Assembly: GCA_964342805.1 (NCBI GenBank)
Contig: CAYFHQ010000036.1
Location: 1 to 31,213 of the forward strand
Reading direction: 5' to 3'
DNA: 31,213 nucleotides
Origin: CAYFHQ01 sp964342805
GTDB lineage: Bacteria > Bacillota > Clostridia > Peptostreptococcales > Acidaminobacteraceae
Shown here: one piece after another, positions 15,490 to 22,832 of the stretch
Numbering within the stretch: position 1 is the first letter of the stretch
Layout of the letters: each line of letters starts with the position of its first letter
Notes under the pieces: model-generated
The model's database searches: none
What the model saw: the letters and a program-made list of their open reading frames with translations, nothing else
What the model was told of the DNA's origin: nothing
Translations under genes and position numbers: made by a program

Positions 15490-15543
15490 AAGCAATGGGC
15501 TGATGTCTACACTTGATTATTCCGGTGTTATCATCAGCCCATT
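15490..15543 (-). terminator. Terminator hairpin ending the candidate RNA
   Basis: AATGGGCTGATG (15494-15505) and CATCAGCCCATT (15532-15543) form a perfect 12-bp stem; within the loop ACAC/GTGT can extend it. On the minus strand it is followed by GCTTTTGTG, a short interrupted U run. Confidence 0.6.
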
Positions 15544-15822
15544 CAGCGAACATAAGCACGATTCGTTGAATCGTATTCAGTTGTAAAACAGTTATCTTTT
15601 TCGATAAGCATACCTCCCTGCCGATCTTTCAATCGACATTTCAGCCTAATTCTTTGTTACGTGTTGCGTGTTTCATTGTTCCTTAGAATTCACGTCTCCA
15701 ACATGTTTCAGTTTGAGTTTTCGCATCGTTCTTACAGACCACCGTCTGCTATTACGTCCCTATGCTCGCCTATTTTAAATCCTCCTTTTGGAAGAAGGAT
15801 GTCGACGAAAGAACTTCGTCTA
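15490..15822 (-). ncRNA. Candidate structured non-coding RNA with its own terminator
   Basis: This gene-free stretch is densely folded when read on the minus strand. A helix pairs 15755-15770 with 15545-15560 over 15 of 16 positions and closes a domain of about 226 bases. Inside are hairpins with stems at 15735-15739/15744-15748 (CAGAC/GTCTG), 15648-15653/15685-15690, 15622-15625/15632-15635 and 15592-15596/15603-15607; a strong ACGATTC/GAATCGT hairpin (15558-15574) competes with the end of the long helix. Three pairs of the long helix are G-U in the minus-strand transcript and would be A-C on the plus strand, so folding favours the minus strand. Downstream is a 12-bp terminator-like hairpin; a possible -10 lies at 15828-15833. 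No good reading frame is present. Size and phylum would suit the raiA motif, but I cannot confirm that family. Confidence 0.5.
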
Positions 15823-15827
15823 TTGGT

Positions 15828-15833
15828 AATATA
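15828..15833 (-). promoter_or_regulatory. Possible -10 for the candidate RNA
   Basis: Minus-strand TATATT lies about 6 bases before the first hairpin (GACGAA/TTCGTC, 15803-15819). The -35 region is poor, so transcription could equally be read-through from the membrane-protein gene at 15857-16240. Confidence 0.25.
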
Positions 15834-15856
15834 CCCAACCCCCTTGACCTTAAACA

Positions 15857-16240
15857 CTAAAGTGCTTCACCAAGGTTCTGATCATCGATGTAATCCAGCG
15901 AAATGTCTTCCAATCGGTGGATTGTGTTGCCCACATAAATGTCCAGTTTTTGAACTGCCAGCTTCTTTCGAAATGCCAGGCGAATCCGTTTTTGGTCTAC
16001 CTTGTAAATGCGGAAGTCGTCAATCTTGTCGGCGTCCAAGTACTCCTCAGTGATCAAAGAGCGCAACTCATACACCAAGAACATGTCTACTTCCATGGCG
16101 TCCTTTACACATGCGTCGATCCGTTTACCCATTTCCCTGTTCAACTTGTGTACTTGATCCAGGGTGATTCTCATCTTAATGGTTTCAACGCAGTATCCGA
16201 TGATTACGGTAATCAACAAAGCAGTCAATACATATAACAT
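15857..16240 (-). CDS. Small membrane-anchored protein, unknown function
   Basis: With the ATG at 16240 this is a 127-residue protein: one N-terminal hydrophobic helix (about 2-19) and a charged soluble region rich in Asp, Glu, Lys and Arg with predicted helical stretches (VHKLNREMGKRIDACVKDAM) and a C-terminal strand-like part (KLDIYVGNTIHRLEDISLDYI). The frame is open to a GTG at 16252, but AAGGGTGG overlaps that codon and is about 8 bases from the ATG, so the shorter form is preferred. It is divergent from the HAD-IB gene and is followed directly by the candidate RNA. I do not recognise the family. Confidence 0.65.
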   Translation of the reverse strand: MLYVLTALLITVIIGYCVETIKMRITLDQVHKLNREMGKRIDACVKDAMEVDMFLVYELRSLITEEYLDADKIDDFRIYKVDQKRIRLAFRKKLAVQKLDIYVGNTIHRLEDISLDYIDDQNLGEAL

Positions 16241-16438
16241 GCTGCGCACCACCCTTCGTTTGTTCTTCCCTCTTTGCTATGCTATACTGTGTTTCAAACC
16301 CCAAACCAAGTCCTTGCGGTTAAACAACCTATATTTGGGATATGTATTAAAGAATCAGGTATACAAGTATGGGTTTTAGATATTACATTTATACCAACAA
16401 AGCAACCATTTAAACGATAGACAACGAAGGAGGTCATC

Positions 16439-17164
16439 ATGCAAAGAGCAGCTTTTTTTGATATTGACGGTACACTATACAGAGACTCCTTGATGATCGA
16501 ACACTTTAAAAAACTCATTCGCTACGAAGTCATTGACCCAGCCCTTTGGCACAGCCATGTCAAGCATACTTATGCGGACTGGCAGAGGCGAATTGGTGAG
16601 TATGAGGACTATATGGAAGAACTTGCAGCTATCTATATTGAAGCCCTCACAGGCAAGGACCTCATCAGTCTCGATTTCATCAATGACCAAGTCATCGCCC
16701 TTAAGGGCGACCAGGTCTATTCCTTCACACGAAAGCGGATTAAGTGGCACCAAGACAGGGGCCACAAGGTGTTTTTCATCTCCGGTAGCCCAGACTACCT
16801 GGTCTCCAAGATGGCCATGAAATATGGCGTGTCTGACTACAAGGGCACAGACTATCTCCTGGACGAGAATGGCAAGTTCACCGGAGAAGTCATTCCCAAC
16901 TGGGATGCAGAGAACAAGACTCGGACCATTAATCGATTTGCCGAAAAATACAATATCGATTTTACACGGTCCTATGCCTATGGGGACACCAATGGAGACA
17001 TCTCCATGTTGCGCCGCGTTGGACATCCAGTGGCCATTAACCCTACCCGCGAACTCCTTGAAAACATCAAAAAGGACCCGGTTCTAAGGGAGACAGCCAC
17101 CATTATTGTGGAACGAAAAGACGTGGTTTATCAGCTATCGGCTGATGTTGAAACTGTTAAATAA
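16439..17164 (+). CDS. HAD-IB family phosphatase (SerB-like)
   Basis: A 241-residue HAD hydrolase: motif I FFDIDGTLY with nucleophile Asp8 and acid Asp10, a helical cap at about 18-100, motif II ISGSP (Ser115-Ser117), a lysine near 160 as motif III and motif IV GDTNGD (182-187). This layout is subclass IB, the group of phosphoserine phosphatase and related enzymes. The substrate could be phosphoserine or another small phosphate or a phospholipid headgroup precursor; no serine-pathway gene is nearby to decide. AAGGAGG precedes the ATG at ideal spacing. About 185 bases of upstream non-coding DNA contain no promoter I would name. A strong terminator follows. Confidence 0.88.
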   Translation: MQRAAFFDIDGTLYRDSLMIEHFKKLIRYEVIDPALWHSHVKHTYADWQRRIGEYEDYMEELAAIYIEALTGKDLISLDFINDQVIALKGDQVYSFTRKRIKWHQDRGHKVFFISGSPDYLVSKMAMKYGVSDYKGTDYLLDENGKFTGEVIPNWDAENKTRTINRFAEKYNIDFTRSYAYGDTNGDISMLRRVGHPVAINPTRELLENIKKDPVLRETATIIVERKDVVYQLSADVETVK

Positions 17165-17235
17165 GTGAAGCACTATTAGATTGGTCCCTGGTCAGCAAGC
17201 GACAGCTTCCCAGAGCAAGGCCTGATAAAACGAAT

Positions 17236-17273
17236 AAACCGACTTCCTAACCTTTCAGGAAGTCGGTTTTTTT
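17236..17273 (+). terminator. Terminator of the HAD-IB gene
   Basis: A perfect 13-bp stem AAACCGACTTCCT (17236-17248) with AGGAAGTCGGTTT (17257-17269), then a run of T. Confidence 0.88.
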
Positions 17274-17305
17274 ATCTTATGGGTGTTTGACCAAGTATGT
17301 TGGTA

Positions 17306-17413
17306 CTACTTCTTCTGCTTGAGTCGAACAATCTCCCCAATCAAGTCTACCTTCCCAGCGTCTGCCGGCATCTGCTCAAGACCAAATAGATAGTCTGTCG
17401 ATGGCAGGGTCAT
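17306..17413 (-). pseudogene. Remnant of an XRE-type helix-turn-helix regulator
   Basis: A 35-codon minus-strand frame contains STDYLFGLEQMP and KVDLIGEIVRLKQKK. The phrase STDYLLGL followed by a helical tail is the usual C-terminal end of the HTH domain in Cro/CI-like regulators. The DNA-binding helices that should precede it are missing and an in-frame stop sits just before the ATG. No ribosome binding site is visible. I read it as the decayed 3' end of a regulator gene; a very small functional peptide cannot be excluded. Confidence 0.5.
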
Positions 17414-17637
17414 ATCTTACTTAGGCTCTATCATAGCAAAAAAAGTAGCACCCTCACGTTGAAGGTGCTGAATCCAATAGTAGCTCATACAAGGAAAGAA
17501 AGATCACTTACGGCTTTCTACTCTACTGATTCGCCTTTTGGAGAAGGGAATCCTTCATCCTTGTGAAAATTATTTAAAAAATCTGAAAAATTGCACCTTC
17601 ATGTCTTTTTACTCTAAGGAATAAGCATCGAATTATT
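17414..17637. other. Gene-free stretch with minus-strand hairpins
   Basis: No convincing coding region. On the minus strand it holds a terminator (17437-17469) and, upstream of it, a bulged hairpin GATTCCCTT/AAGGCGAATC around 17530-17552. A stretch CCTTTTGGAGAAGG (17534-17547) closely resembles CCTTTTGGAAGAAGG at 15784-15798 beside the candidate RNA. The right end is the promoter region of the PilZ gene. Confidence 0.5.
17437..17469 (-). terminator. Orphan terminator facing left
   Basis: AGCACC (17447-17452) and GGTGCT (17464-17469) with an inner TCA/TGA pair form a hairpin; on the minus strand it is followed by ACTTTTTTTGC, a seven-base U run. No minus-strand gene lies upstream to use it. 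Confidence 0.65.
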
Positions 17638-17646
17638 TGGTATAAT
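17638..17646 (+). promoter_or_regulatory. Extended -10 promoter of the PilZ gene
   Basis: TGGTATAAT is a perfect extended -10. The expected start of transcription (about 17653) leaves some 26 bases before the ATG at 17679. Confidence 0.65.
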
Positions 17647-17678
17647 ATGAATAGACAGGTGTGAATGGTGGTGAAAAA

Positions 17679-18746
17679 ATGGATTTGATTGCTAAATTAA
17701 AGCCCGGAGTTAACGTTGAGTTTATAGTTAAAGATGAAAACAATAAAGAAATCCGCCTTCGAACCCTTATTGAGCGGGGCTTTGATGGAGAGACCTTTTC
17801 TGTAATGGCCCCTGTTTCTGAAGGAATGAACTATCCCATGCATGCGGGGGAGCGCTTTAAAATGCTCTTCACCCTCCTGGATGACATGAATACAAAGTTG
17901 GCCTACAGTATGAAGGTCGAAATCGTTGACCGGTACAAGAACGAGGATATGACCCTGGTGAAGGTGCGCCAAATTAGTGCCCCCAGTCGTGAACAACGGC
18001 GGGAATCCTTCCGTTTATCCATACTGAAAACTTTCAAGTATGAGCGAAATGGGGTTTCCAAAGACGTCCTTATAAAAAACCTCAGTGCAACAGGACTGCG
18101 AGGGATCGTCCATGAAAGAATCCCCGCTGAGTCAGAACTAAAAATGCATTTAATCCTGGCAGATGGCAGTCCCATGGTTGTGGACTCCAAAGTGATTAGT
18201 TGCAATCCAGTTCCAGACTCCATTAAGCAATACGACCTCCGTCTCAACTTCCACAACTTAAAAGAGGCCGATCGGACCAAGCTCATGAACTTTATTTTTA
18301 CCAAGCAGTCAGAGGGTATTCGCAAAACGTCGTCAGTGGAGGGGTTCTCAAACCTCTTCCAGCAAATCTATGGGTATGCGACCAATAAGAGAAGCGGAGA
18401 CGATTGGCGGGTACGTTCCATCCCGATCTTCGCCTTGGTCAGCTGGTTTTTAACCATCTGTATTTCCACCCTCCTCCTCCAGGCCATGCCTGAGGAACGA
18501 TACGGCCTGGATGAATTCTGGTCCTACGCCCGGAGAACCCGGTGGGACGAAACCCTTCTCTACATTGCAGCAGGACTGGCTATTATTCAGCTGATTGTTT
18601 CCAGCATGGGCTTATTGGTTAACTCCACCCGGTTAAAACGCGAGGGAGATCGGTGGAGCCCTAGCCTCTTAATCAATGTGGTGGTGCCCATCATTGCCCT
18701 ATTCTTCATTTTCTTGTACGCCCTTCAACTGGGCCAGGCAACTTAG
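17679..18746 (+). CDS. Membrane-bound PilZ-domain protein (predicted c-di-GMP receptor)
   Basis: A 355-residue protein with a PilZN/YcgR-like N-terminal domain (about 1-100), a PilZ domain (about 105-210) and three C-terminal membrane spans (about 250-270, 292-314 and 331-352). Both c-di-GMP binding motifs are intact: RxxxR as RESFR (108-112) and N-x-S-x-x-G as NLSATG (134-139). Soluble YcgR-type proteins act on the flagellar motor; a version anchored by C-terminal helices is less usual and its target is unknown. The frame continues up to a GTG at 17661, but that lies only about 8 bases from the predicted transcript start, whereas GGTGGTG sits well before the ATG at 17679. Confidence 0.82.
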   Translation: MDLIAKLKPGVNVEFIVKDENNKEIRLRTLIERGFDGETFSVMAPVSEGMNYPMHAGERFKMLFTLLDDMNTKLAYSMKVEIVDRYKNEDMTLVKVRQISAPSREQRRESFRLSILKTFKYERNGVSKDVLIKNLSATGLRGIVHERIPAESELKMHLILADGSPMVVDSKVISCNPVPDSIKQYDLRLNFHNLKEADRTKLMNFIFTKQSEGIRKTSSVEGFSNLFQQIYGYATNKRSGDDWRVRSIPIFALVSWFLTICISTLLLQAMPEERYGLDEFWSYARRTRWDETLLYIAAGLAIIQLIVSSMGLLVNSTRLKREGDRWSPSLLINVVVPIIALFFIFLYALQLGQAT

Positions 18747-18783
18747 ACGCCCACAAGACTCACAAATACATTTGTACACAAGC

Positions 18784-18821
18784 AAAGCCTGAGAAAGGAA
18801 CTTCCCTTCTCAGGCTTTTTT
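18784..18821. terminator. Terminator shared by the PilZ and lytic transglycosylase genes
   Basis: AAAGCCTGAGAA (18784-18795) pairs with TTCTCAGGCTTT (18807-18818), followed by TTTTTT on the plus strand. The convergent transglycosylase gene ends 3 bases away, so the same hairpin probably serves both. Confidence 0.82.
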
Positions 18822-18823
18822 AC

Positions 18824-19864
18824 TTACTCATCCTGGTTTTCAGCAATCCAGGTCTTAATAACGTCATACTTTTCTTGGACTTGGTTGAGATACCAAACCT
18901 TATAAGTCCCCTTGTTGACCCGGGTACTCCCTTGGTTATAAGCCAGGGTTGCCTTTTCCAGGTCACCATCATACATATCCACATGTTGCTTGAGATACTT
19001 AACCCCATAGGTAATACTGGTTTCTGGATCAAAAAGTTGGGACCGACTTAGGCCAAGACTCCTACCCGTTGACTCCATGATCTGCATGAGGCCAATGGCC
19101 CCCTTGTACTCGGTGTCCGCCTTGTACCAGCTCTCCTGCCACAACATGGCCATGATCCATAGCTCGTCAACCTCATAGGTCGTAGCTGCACGACGTACCA
19201 TGGTCACATAAGATCGAGCTGTTTCATAGGCAAGGGCCTTGTTCCTACTCATCATGAACCGGGCCATGGCATCCACATAATTGAGTTCTGCCGTTTCAAA
19301 CCCAGTCGTATACTTGTCTGGGTCTGTTGCCAGTCGAAAACCCAGCACAGGATGTGTGTTGGCCGCCCATTCCACTTTCTCAACAACCGCATCAGTTAAA
19401 GGAACATATAAAACGCCCCCCTTGTTGATAATAGGCTGGTCACCCAGGGTGATATCGTCTTGCATCCAGGACAGCTTTGCCGCTGTCACAATGGCTGGTG
19501 GTAAAGGCTCTGAAAAGCCCTCTTTCTTTTGACGAAACTTGGTCAATTTATTGGATGTGTCATAAACAATTAAGGTTTCGGAACTTTCATCCCAATAACT
19601 GAGATATCCAAGTACCCTCAGGGTATACCAATCAAGAGGCATGTAAATGGTCGATCCGTCCGTTAAGAAGGGCCAGGCCAGTTGTTGATTATCAACGATG
19701 GTGTCATCTATCACTAGAGGTCCTGCAAAGGTTGTCCAGTGGGTAATGGGCTCAGCTGAGGTTTCAGTCTCAGGTTCAGCGATCACCGGAGCAAGTGGCT
19801 CTGCAAAACTCATGCCCGTAATCATTGTCAAACATAGTAGTAAACACAAGAGTAGTCGTTTCAT
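18824..19864 (-). CDS. Secreted lytic transglycosylase (SLT family)
   Basis: A 346-residue exported protein. The N-terminus is a signal peptide (basic start, hydrophobic core to about 18, likely cleavage near SFAEP). Residues 50-185 form a strand-rich region with a stalk-domain-like repeat (IYMPLDWYTLRVLGYLS; VLYVPLTDAVVEKVEW). The C-terminal SLT domain (about 225-335) has the catalytic Glu244 in WQESWYK, GAIGLMQIM (255-263) and the closing AYNQG (309-312). It should cleave the glycan chains of peptidoglycan between MurNAc and GlcNAc with formation of an anhydro sugar. AAGGAGG precedes the ATG. It stands alone, so the role (remodelling, germination or assembly) is open. Confidence 0.9.
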   Translation of the reverse strand: MKRLLLCLLLCLTMITGMSFAEPLAPVIAEPETETSAEPITHWTTFAGPLVIDDTIVDNQQLAWPFLTDGSTIYMPLDWYTLRVLGYLSYWDESSETLIVYDTSNKLTKFRQKKEGFSEPLPPAIVTAAKLSWMQDDITLGDQPIINKGGVLYVPLTDAVVEKVEWAANTHPVLGFRLATDPDKYTTGFETAELNYVDAMARFMMSRNKALAYETARSYVTMVRRAATTYEVDELWIMAMLWQESWYKADTEYKGAIGLMQIMESTGRSLGLSRSQLFDPETSITYGVKYLKQHVDMYDGDLEKATLAYNQGSTRVNKGTYKVWYLNQVQEKYDVIKTWIAENQDE

Positions 19865-19884
19865 ATTCCCTCCTTATGGACACT

Positions 19885-19893
19885 AGTATAACA
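19885..19893 (-). promoter_or_regulatory. Extended -10 promoter of the lytic transglycosylase gene
   Basis: Minus-strand TGTTATACT matches TGnTATAAT at all but one position. The leader to the ATG would be about 15 bases, which is short but still contains AAGGAGG. Confidence 0.5.
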
Positions 19894-19951
19894 TGAGGCG
19901 CTCTGGCGTGATTGATTTGTAATCAGATTGAGACGAAACGGTTTTACTGGC

Positions 19952-19986
19952 ATTCCCAGCGGATTGAATATATAATAGTTGGGAAT
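19952..19986 (+). promoter_or_regulatory. Inverted repeat around the -10 of the adenosine deaminase gene
   Basis: ATTCCCA (19952-19958) and TGGGAAT (19980-19986) are a perfect 7-base inverted repeat enclosing TATAAT (19971-19976). The arrangement suits an operator, but no regulator is known and a chance match is possible. Confidence 0.35.
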
Positions 19987-20018
19987 CTCCCAGGGGAATT
20001 CGAAAAGGATGTGATCTA

Positions 20019-21014
20019 ATGAACTGGATTCAAAACGTTCCGAAGGTAGAACTGCATTGCCACCTCGATGGCAGTGTCCGTCCTTCCACCATTCTGGACT
20101 TGTCCAGAAAATATGGTCTCGATTTGCCCACTTATGATCTGAATGAACTCTTGGACTATCTCCAAGTACCTGAAGATTGTCAATCCTTGAAAGAATACTT
20201 GGAGCGATTCACCTATCCGGGACAGGTTATGCAAACCAAGGAAGGCCTGTGGCGGGTAACCGATGAATTGCTTGAGGATTGTGCCAAGGAGAATGTGAAG
20301 TATATCGAGATTCGATTCGCTCCATTGCTCCATATGCAACAAGGACTCAGCTTTACGGATGTTGTTGACACCGTACTTGACGCCATCCAGCAGGGGGAAG
20401 AACGTCATGGTATACTCAGCAACCTGATCCTGTGTTGTATGCGACACGAACCGGTAGAAAAGTCGATTTTCCTAGTTCAACAAGCCAAACCATACCTGAA
20501 CAAAGGGGTGGTCGCCATTGATTTAGCTGGAAATGAAGCAGATTTTCCTCCGGAGCTCCACAAGGAAGCATTTGATTTAGCAAGGGAATATGGTTTTCAC
20601 ATTACAATTCATGCCGGTGAAACGGGCATTGGCCAAAATGTCCGCAAGTCAGTAGAACTCTTACATGCCGAACGTATTGGGCATGGCGTGTTCATCGTAA
20701 ATGATCCGCAGTCTTATGAATTGGTTATGGAAAAACAAATTCCATTGGAAGTATGCCCTCAGTCTAACTTGCATACCCAGGCCTTTCCAAGTTACGAGAA
20801 GCATCCTGTTAAGGACTTCTTTAATGCCGGACTGGTTATCAATGTAAGTACGGACAACCGTACGGTTTCTGACGTCACCTTGTCTGACGAGTATACGGAA
20901 ATCAATCGTGCCCATGGAATGACAGAAGCAGATTTCATTGAGATATTCAAGAAAAGTGTAGCTGCTTCCTTTGCATCAGACCAAGTCAAAGCAAAATTGC
21001 TGGCAATGGTATAA
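20019..21014 (+). CDS. add: Adenosine deaminase
   Basis: The enzyme hydrolyses adenosine (and deoxyadenosine) to inosine and ammonia in purine salvage. The 331-residue barrel shows the zinc motif ELHCHLDGS with His13 and His15, IRFAPLLH, the catalytic HAGE segment, ERIGHGV with the active-site histidine, and STDNRTVS with the metal and catalytic aspartate. STDNR in place of the E. coli type NTDDP is common in other bacterial members. AAGGATG precedes the ATG at about 9 bases. It is a single-gene unit with its own promoter region and terminator. Closely related adenine or aminofutalosine deaminases cannot be fully excluded. Confidence 0.9.
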   Translation: MNWIQNVPKVELHCHLDGSVRPSTILDLSRKYGLDLPTYDLNELLDYLQVPEDCQSLKEYLERFTYPGQVMQTKEGLWRVTDELLEDCAKENVKYIEIRFAPLLHMQQGLSFTDVVDTVLDAIQQGEERHGILSNLILCCMRHEPVEKSIFLVQQAKPYLNKGVVAIDLAGNEADFPPELHKEAFDLAREYGFHITIHAGETGIGQNVRKSVELLHAERIGHGVFIVNDPQSYELVMEKQIPLEVCPQSNLHTQAFPSYEKHPVKDFFNAGLVINVSTDNRTVSDVTLSDEYTEINRAHGMTEADFIEIFKKSVAASFASDQVKAKLLAMV

Positions 21015-21030
21015 TCAAATGACTTATTAG

Positions 21031-21066
21031 AAAACCACCTACAGATCATCCTGTAGGTGGTTTTTT
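21031..21066 (+). terminator. Terminator of the adenosine deaminase gene
   Basis: A perfect 14-bp stem AAAACCACCTACAG (21031-21044) with CTGTAGGTGGTTTT (21051-21064), a 6-base loop and a T run. Confidence 0.9.
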
Positions 21067-21202
21067 GCGCCCTCATCTCCTTTCCTTCACTAAAATGTAT
21101 AGGAAATCCAATATCAAAGAAGGAAAAGTCCTTAACCGAATGGTATTACTATAGAAAGATAAATCGAAGAACCATAGGGGACTATACACAAGGAGTGAGG
21201 GA

Positions 21203-22813
21203 ATGAAACGCAGAAGCCAAATGACAGAAATGATTGCAGTTGGCGCCTTAGGTGGTTTACTCATCGGAGGCGCAGTAGTAGGATTGGGACCCATGGGACC
21301 CATGATTCAAATAACAGTGGCAGGTTTATTGGCCATCCCCATCGGTATCATTCACCACCTTTCTAGCAAAAGGCACACTGAGGCGGTAAAAAAGTATGTG
21401 GAAGACATTGCGTCAGGCCACGTTACCGCCCAGCTACCCAAGGGAGTCAAGGCAGAGTACGCCCAGGTGGCAGGTGCTGTAGATGCCATGAGCAAGGAAA
21501 TGAAGACCATGATCGGGAAGATGTTGATCACAGGGGAACAGCTGTCCCACCACATAGGTGGACTCAAGGAAACCGGGTCTCAACTATCCATTTCCTTTGA
21601 AAATGTAGCTGGCAATATTTCTGACATTGCCATTGCTGTGGACGAAATTGCAACCAAAAGCCAAACCACACGGTCTGACACAGAAGAAATGGTCCAAGGG
21701 ATATCGAAAATAGCCACCTATGCCAATGACACCTCTTCCCTGTCAGGTGACATGCAAACCATTGTTGACGAAAACTCGAAAAGTACCAAACAACTCATTA
21801 AAGAAATGTACGTCAGTGCAGAAGAAAACAAAGAGATTTCTGCCAACATGGATGAACTCAAGGCAAAAATGAAAGATGTGGAAAGTATCATCCAGTTGAT
21901 CAACGCCATCAGCGAGCAAACCAACCTTTTGGCCCTCAACGCCTCTATTGAGGCTGCTCGAGCCGGTGAAGCCGGAAGGGGCTTTGCTGTGGTTGCCGAC
22001 GAGGTTCGCAAACTGGCAGAACAGTCAAACGAGTCAACTGAAAACATATCGACCATTCTAAAAGACATCACAGACCGGATTGGAACCATCGGCACCAACA
22101 TTGAACGGTTGGCACGGTCTACAGAGAACAATGTCCAGTTGGCAGACGGGTCCAACGTACAAATGGGTAAGGTTTTAAAGGCTGTAGACAATACCAAGAC
22201 GTCTGTAGACGGTATTCAATCCCTCTGCCAGGAACAACAAAGAGTCAGTAATGGTATATTCAACTTGGTTGACGCTGTGACTTCCTATACGGAGGACGTA
22301 ACAGCCAATGTCCAGGAGGCTGCGGCTGTTTCTGAGGAACAATCAGCAAGCATTACAGGTATGGCTGACTCCATGGAAGGTCTACACGGAATCTCTAAAG
22401 AATTAATGGAAGTTGTAAAGGAATATCAGTCGGGTCTCAAGACAGACCAAGAAACCGACCAAAAAGTGGCGACCGTGACTGAACGTATGAAATCCTTTGT
22501 CCAGGCCCTGTCCCCAAGTGAAATTAGACAAGTGGCCAAGGGAGACATTCTCAACTTCAAAGAGCAAAACCCCGGCGTAGAGCTGGTTGCTGTCCTTGAT
22601 CGTGACGGCATTGGCTTCCAGTTTACCATGGACGTTAACGGGGAAATGGATGTCAGCTACCGACCCTTCTACAAGACGGCTATCACTGGCCAGGCCTATC
22701 GGTCCGCCCCATATATTTCTCAGTTGACCCATGAATTTTGCATAACCACGTCCATTCCAGTGCGAATTAATGGTACGATTGAAGGCGTATTGGTAGTGGA
22801 TCTAACCATTTAG
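21203..22813 (+). CDS. Methyl-accepting chemotaxis protein with a C-terminal Cache-like domain
   Basis: A 536-residue chemoreceptor. Two adjacent membrane spans (about 9-29 and 34-52) joined by only a few residues leave no room for an outside sensor. A HAMP-like linker follows, then the long coiled signalling domain whose tip at about 230-275 contains EQTNLLALNASIEAARAGE and GFAVVADEVRKLAEQS, the CheA/CheW contact region. After the signalling domain comes an extra domain (about 425-536) ending in YRPFYKTAITG, APYISQLTHEFCIT and GVLVVDLTI, which looks like a Cache/PDC sensor placed in the cytoplasm. The receptor therefore probably senses an internal signal. AAGGAGTGAGGGA precedes the ATG. The ligase gene follows 19 bases after its stop. 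Confidence 0.9.
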   Translation: MKRRSQMTEMIAVGALGGLLIGGAVVGLGPMGPMIQITVAGLLAIPIGIIHHLSSKRHTEAVKKYVEDIASGHVTAQLPKGVKAEYAQVAGAVDAMSKEMKTMIGKMLITGEQLSHHIGGLKETGSQLSISFENVAGNISDIAIAVDEIATKSQTTRSDTEEMVQGISKIATYANDTSSLSGDMQTIVDENSKSTKQLIKEMYVSAEENKEISANMDELKAKMKDVESIIQLINAISEQTNLLALNASIEAARAGEAGRGFAVVADEVRKLAEQSNESTENISTILKDITDRIGTIGTNIERLARSTENNVQLADGSNVQMGKVLKAVDNTKTSVDGIQSLCQEQQRVSNGIFNLVDAVTSYTEDVTANVQEAAAVSEEQSASITGMADSMEGLHGISKELMEVVKEYQSGLKTDQETDQKVATVTERMKSFVQALSPSEIRQVAKGDILNFKEQNPGVELVAVLDRDGIGFQFTMDVNGEMDVSYRPFYKTAITGQAYRSAPYISQLTHEFCITTSIPVRINGTIEGVLVVDLTI

Positions 22814-22832
22814 TAAACACCCTGGAGGTCAC

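Noticed and set aside
15543..15608. A 22-codon minus-strand frame (MLIEKDNCF...) behind AGGGAGGT in the candidate RNA
   Set aside because: The AGGAGG-like stretch is only one base from the ATG, and the frame is made of the arms of hairpins; an RNA explanation is simpler.
15661..16053. A 130-codon plus-strand frame across the gap beside the Nudix gene
   Set aside because: It runs antisense to the small membrane protein and through the hairpin-rich region, is rich in Cys, Pro and Arg in a random way and has no ribosome binding site.
21085..21120. TAAA...CCAATAT upstream of the chemoreceptor as a sigma-28 flagellar promoter
   Set aside because: The spacing is about 12 instead of 15 bases and the -10 matches only partly.
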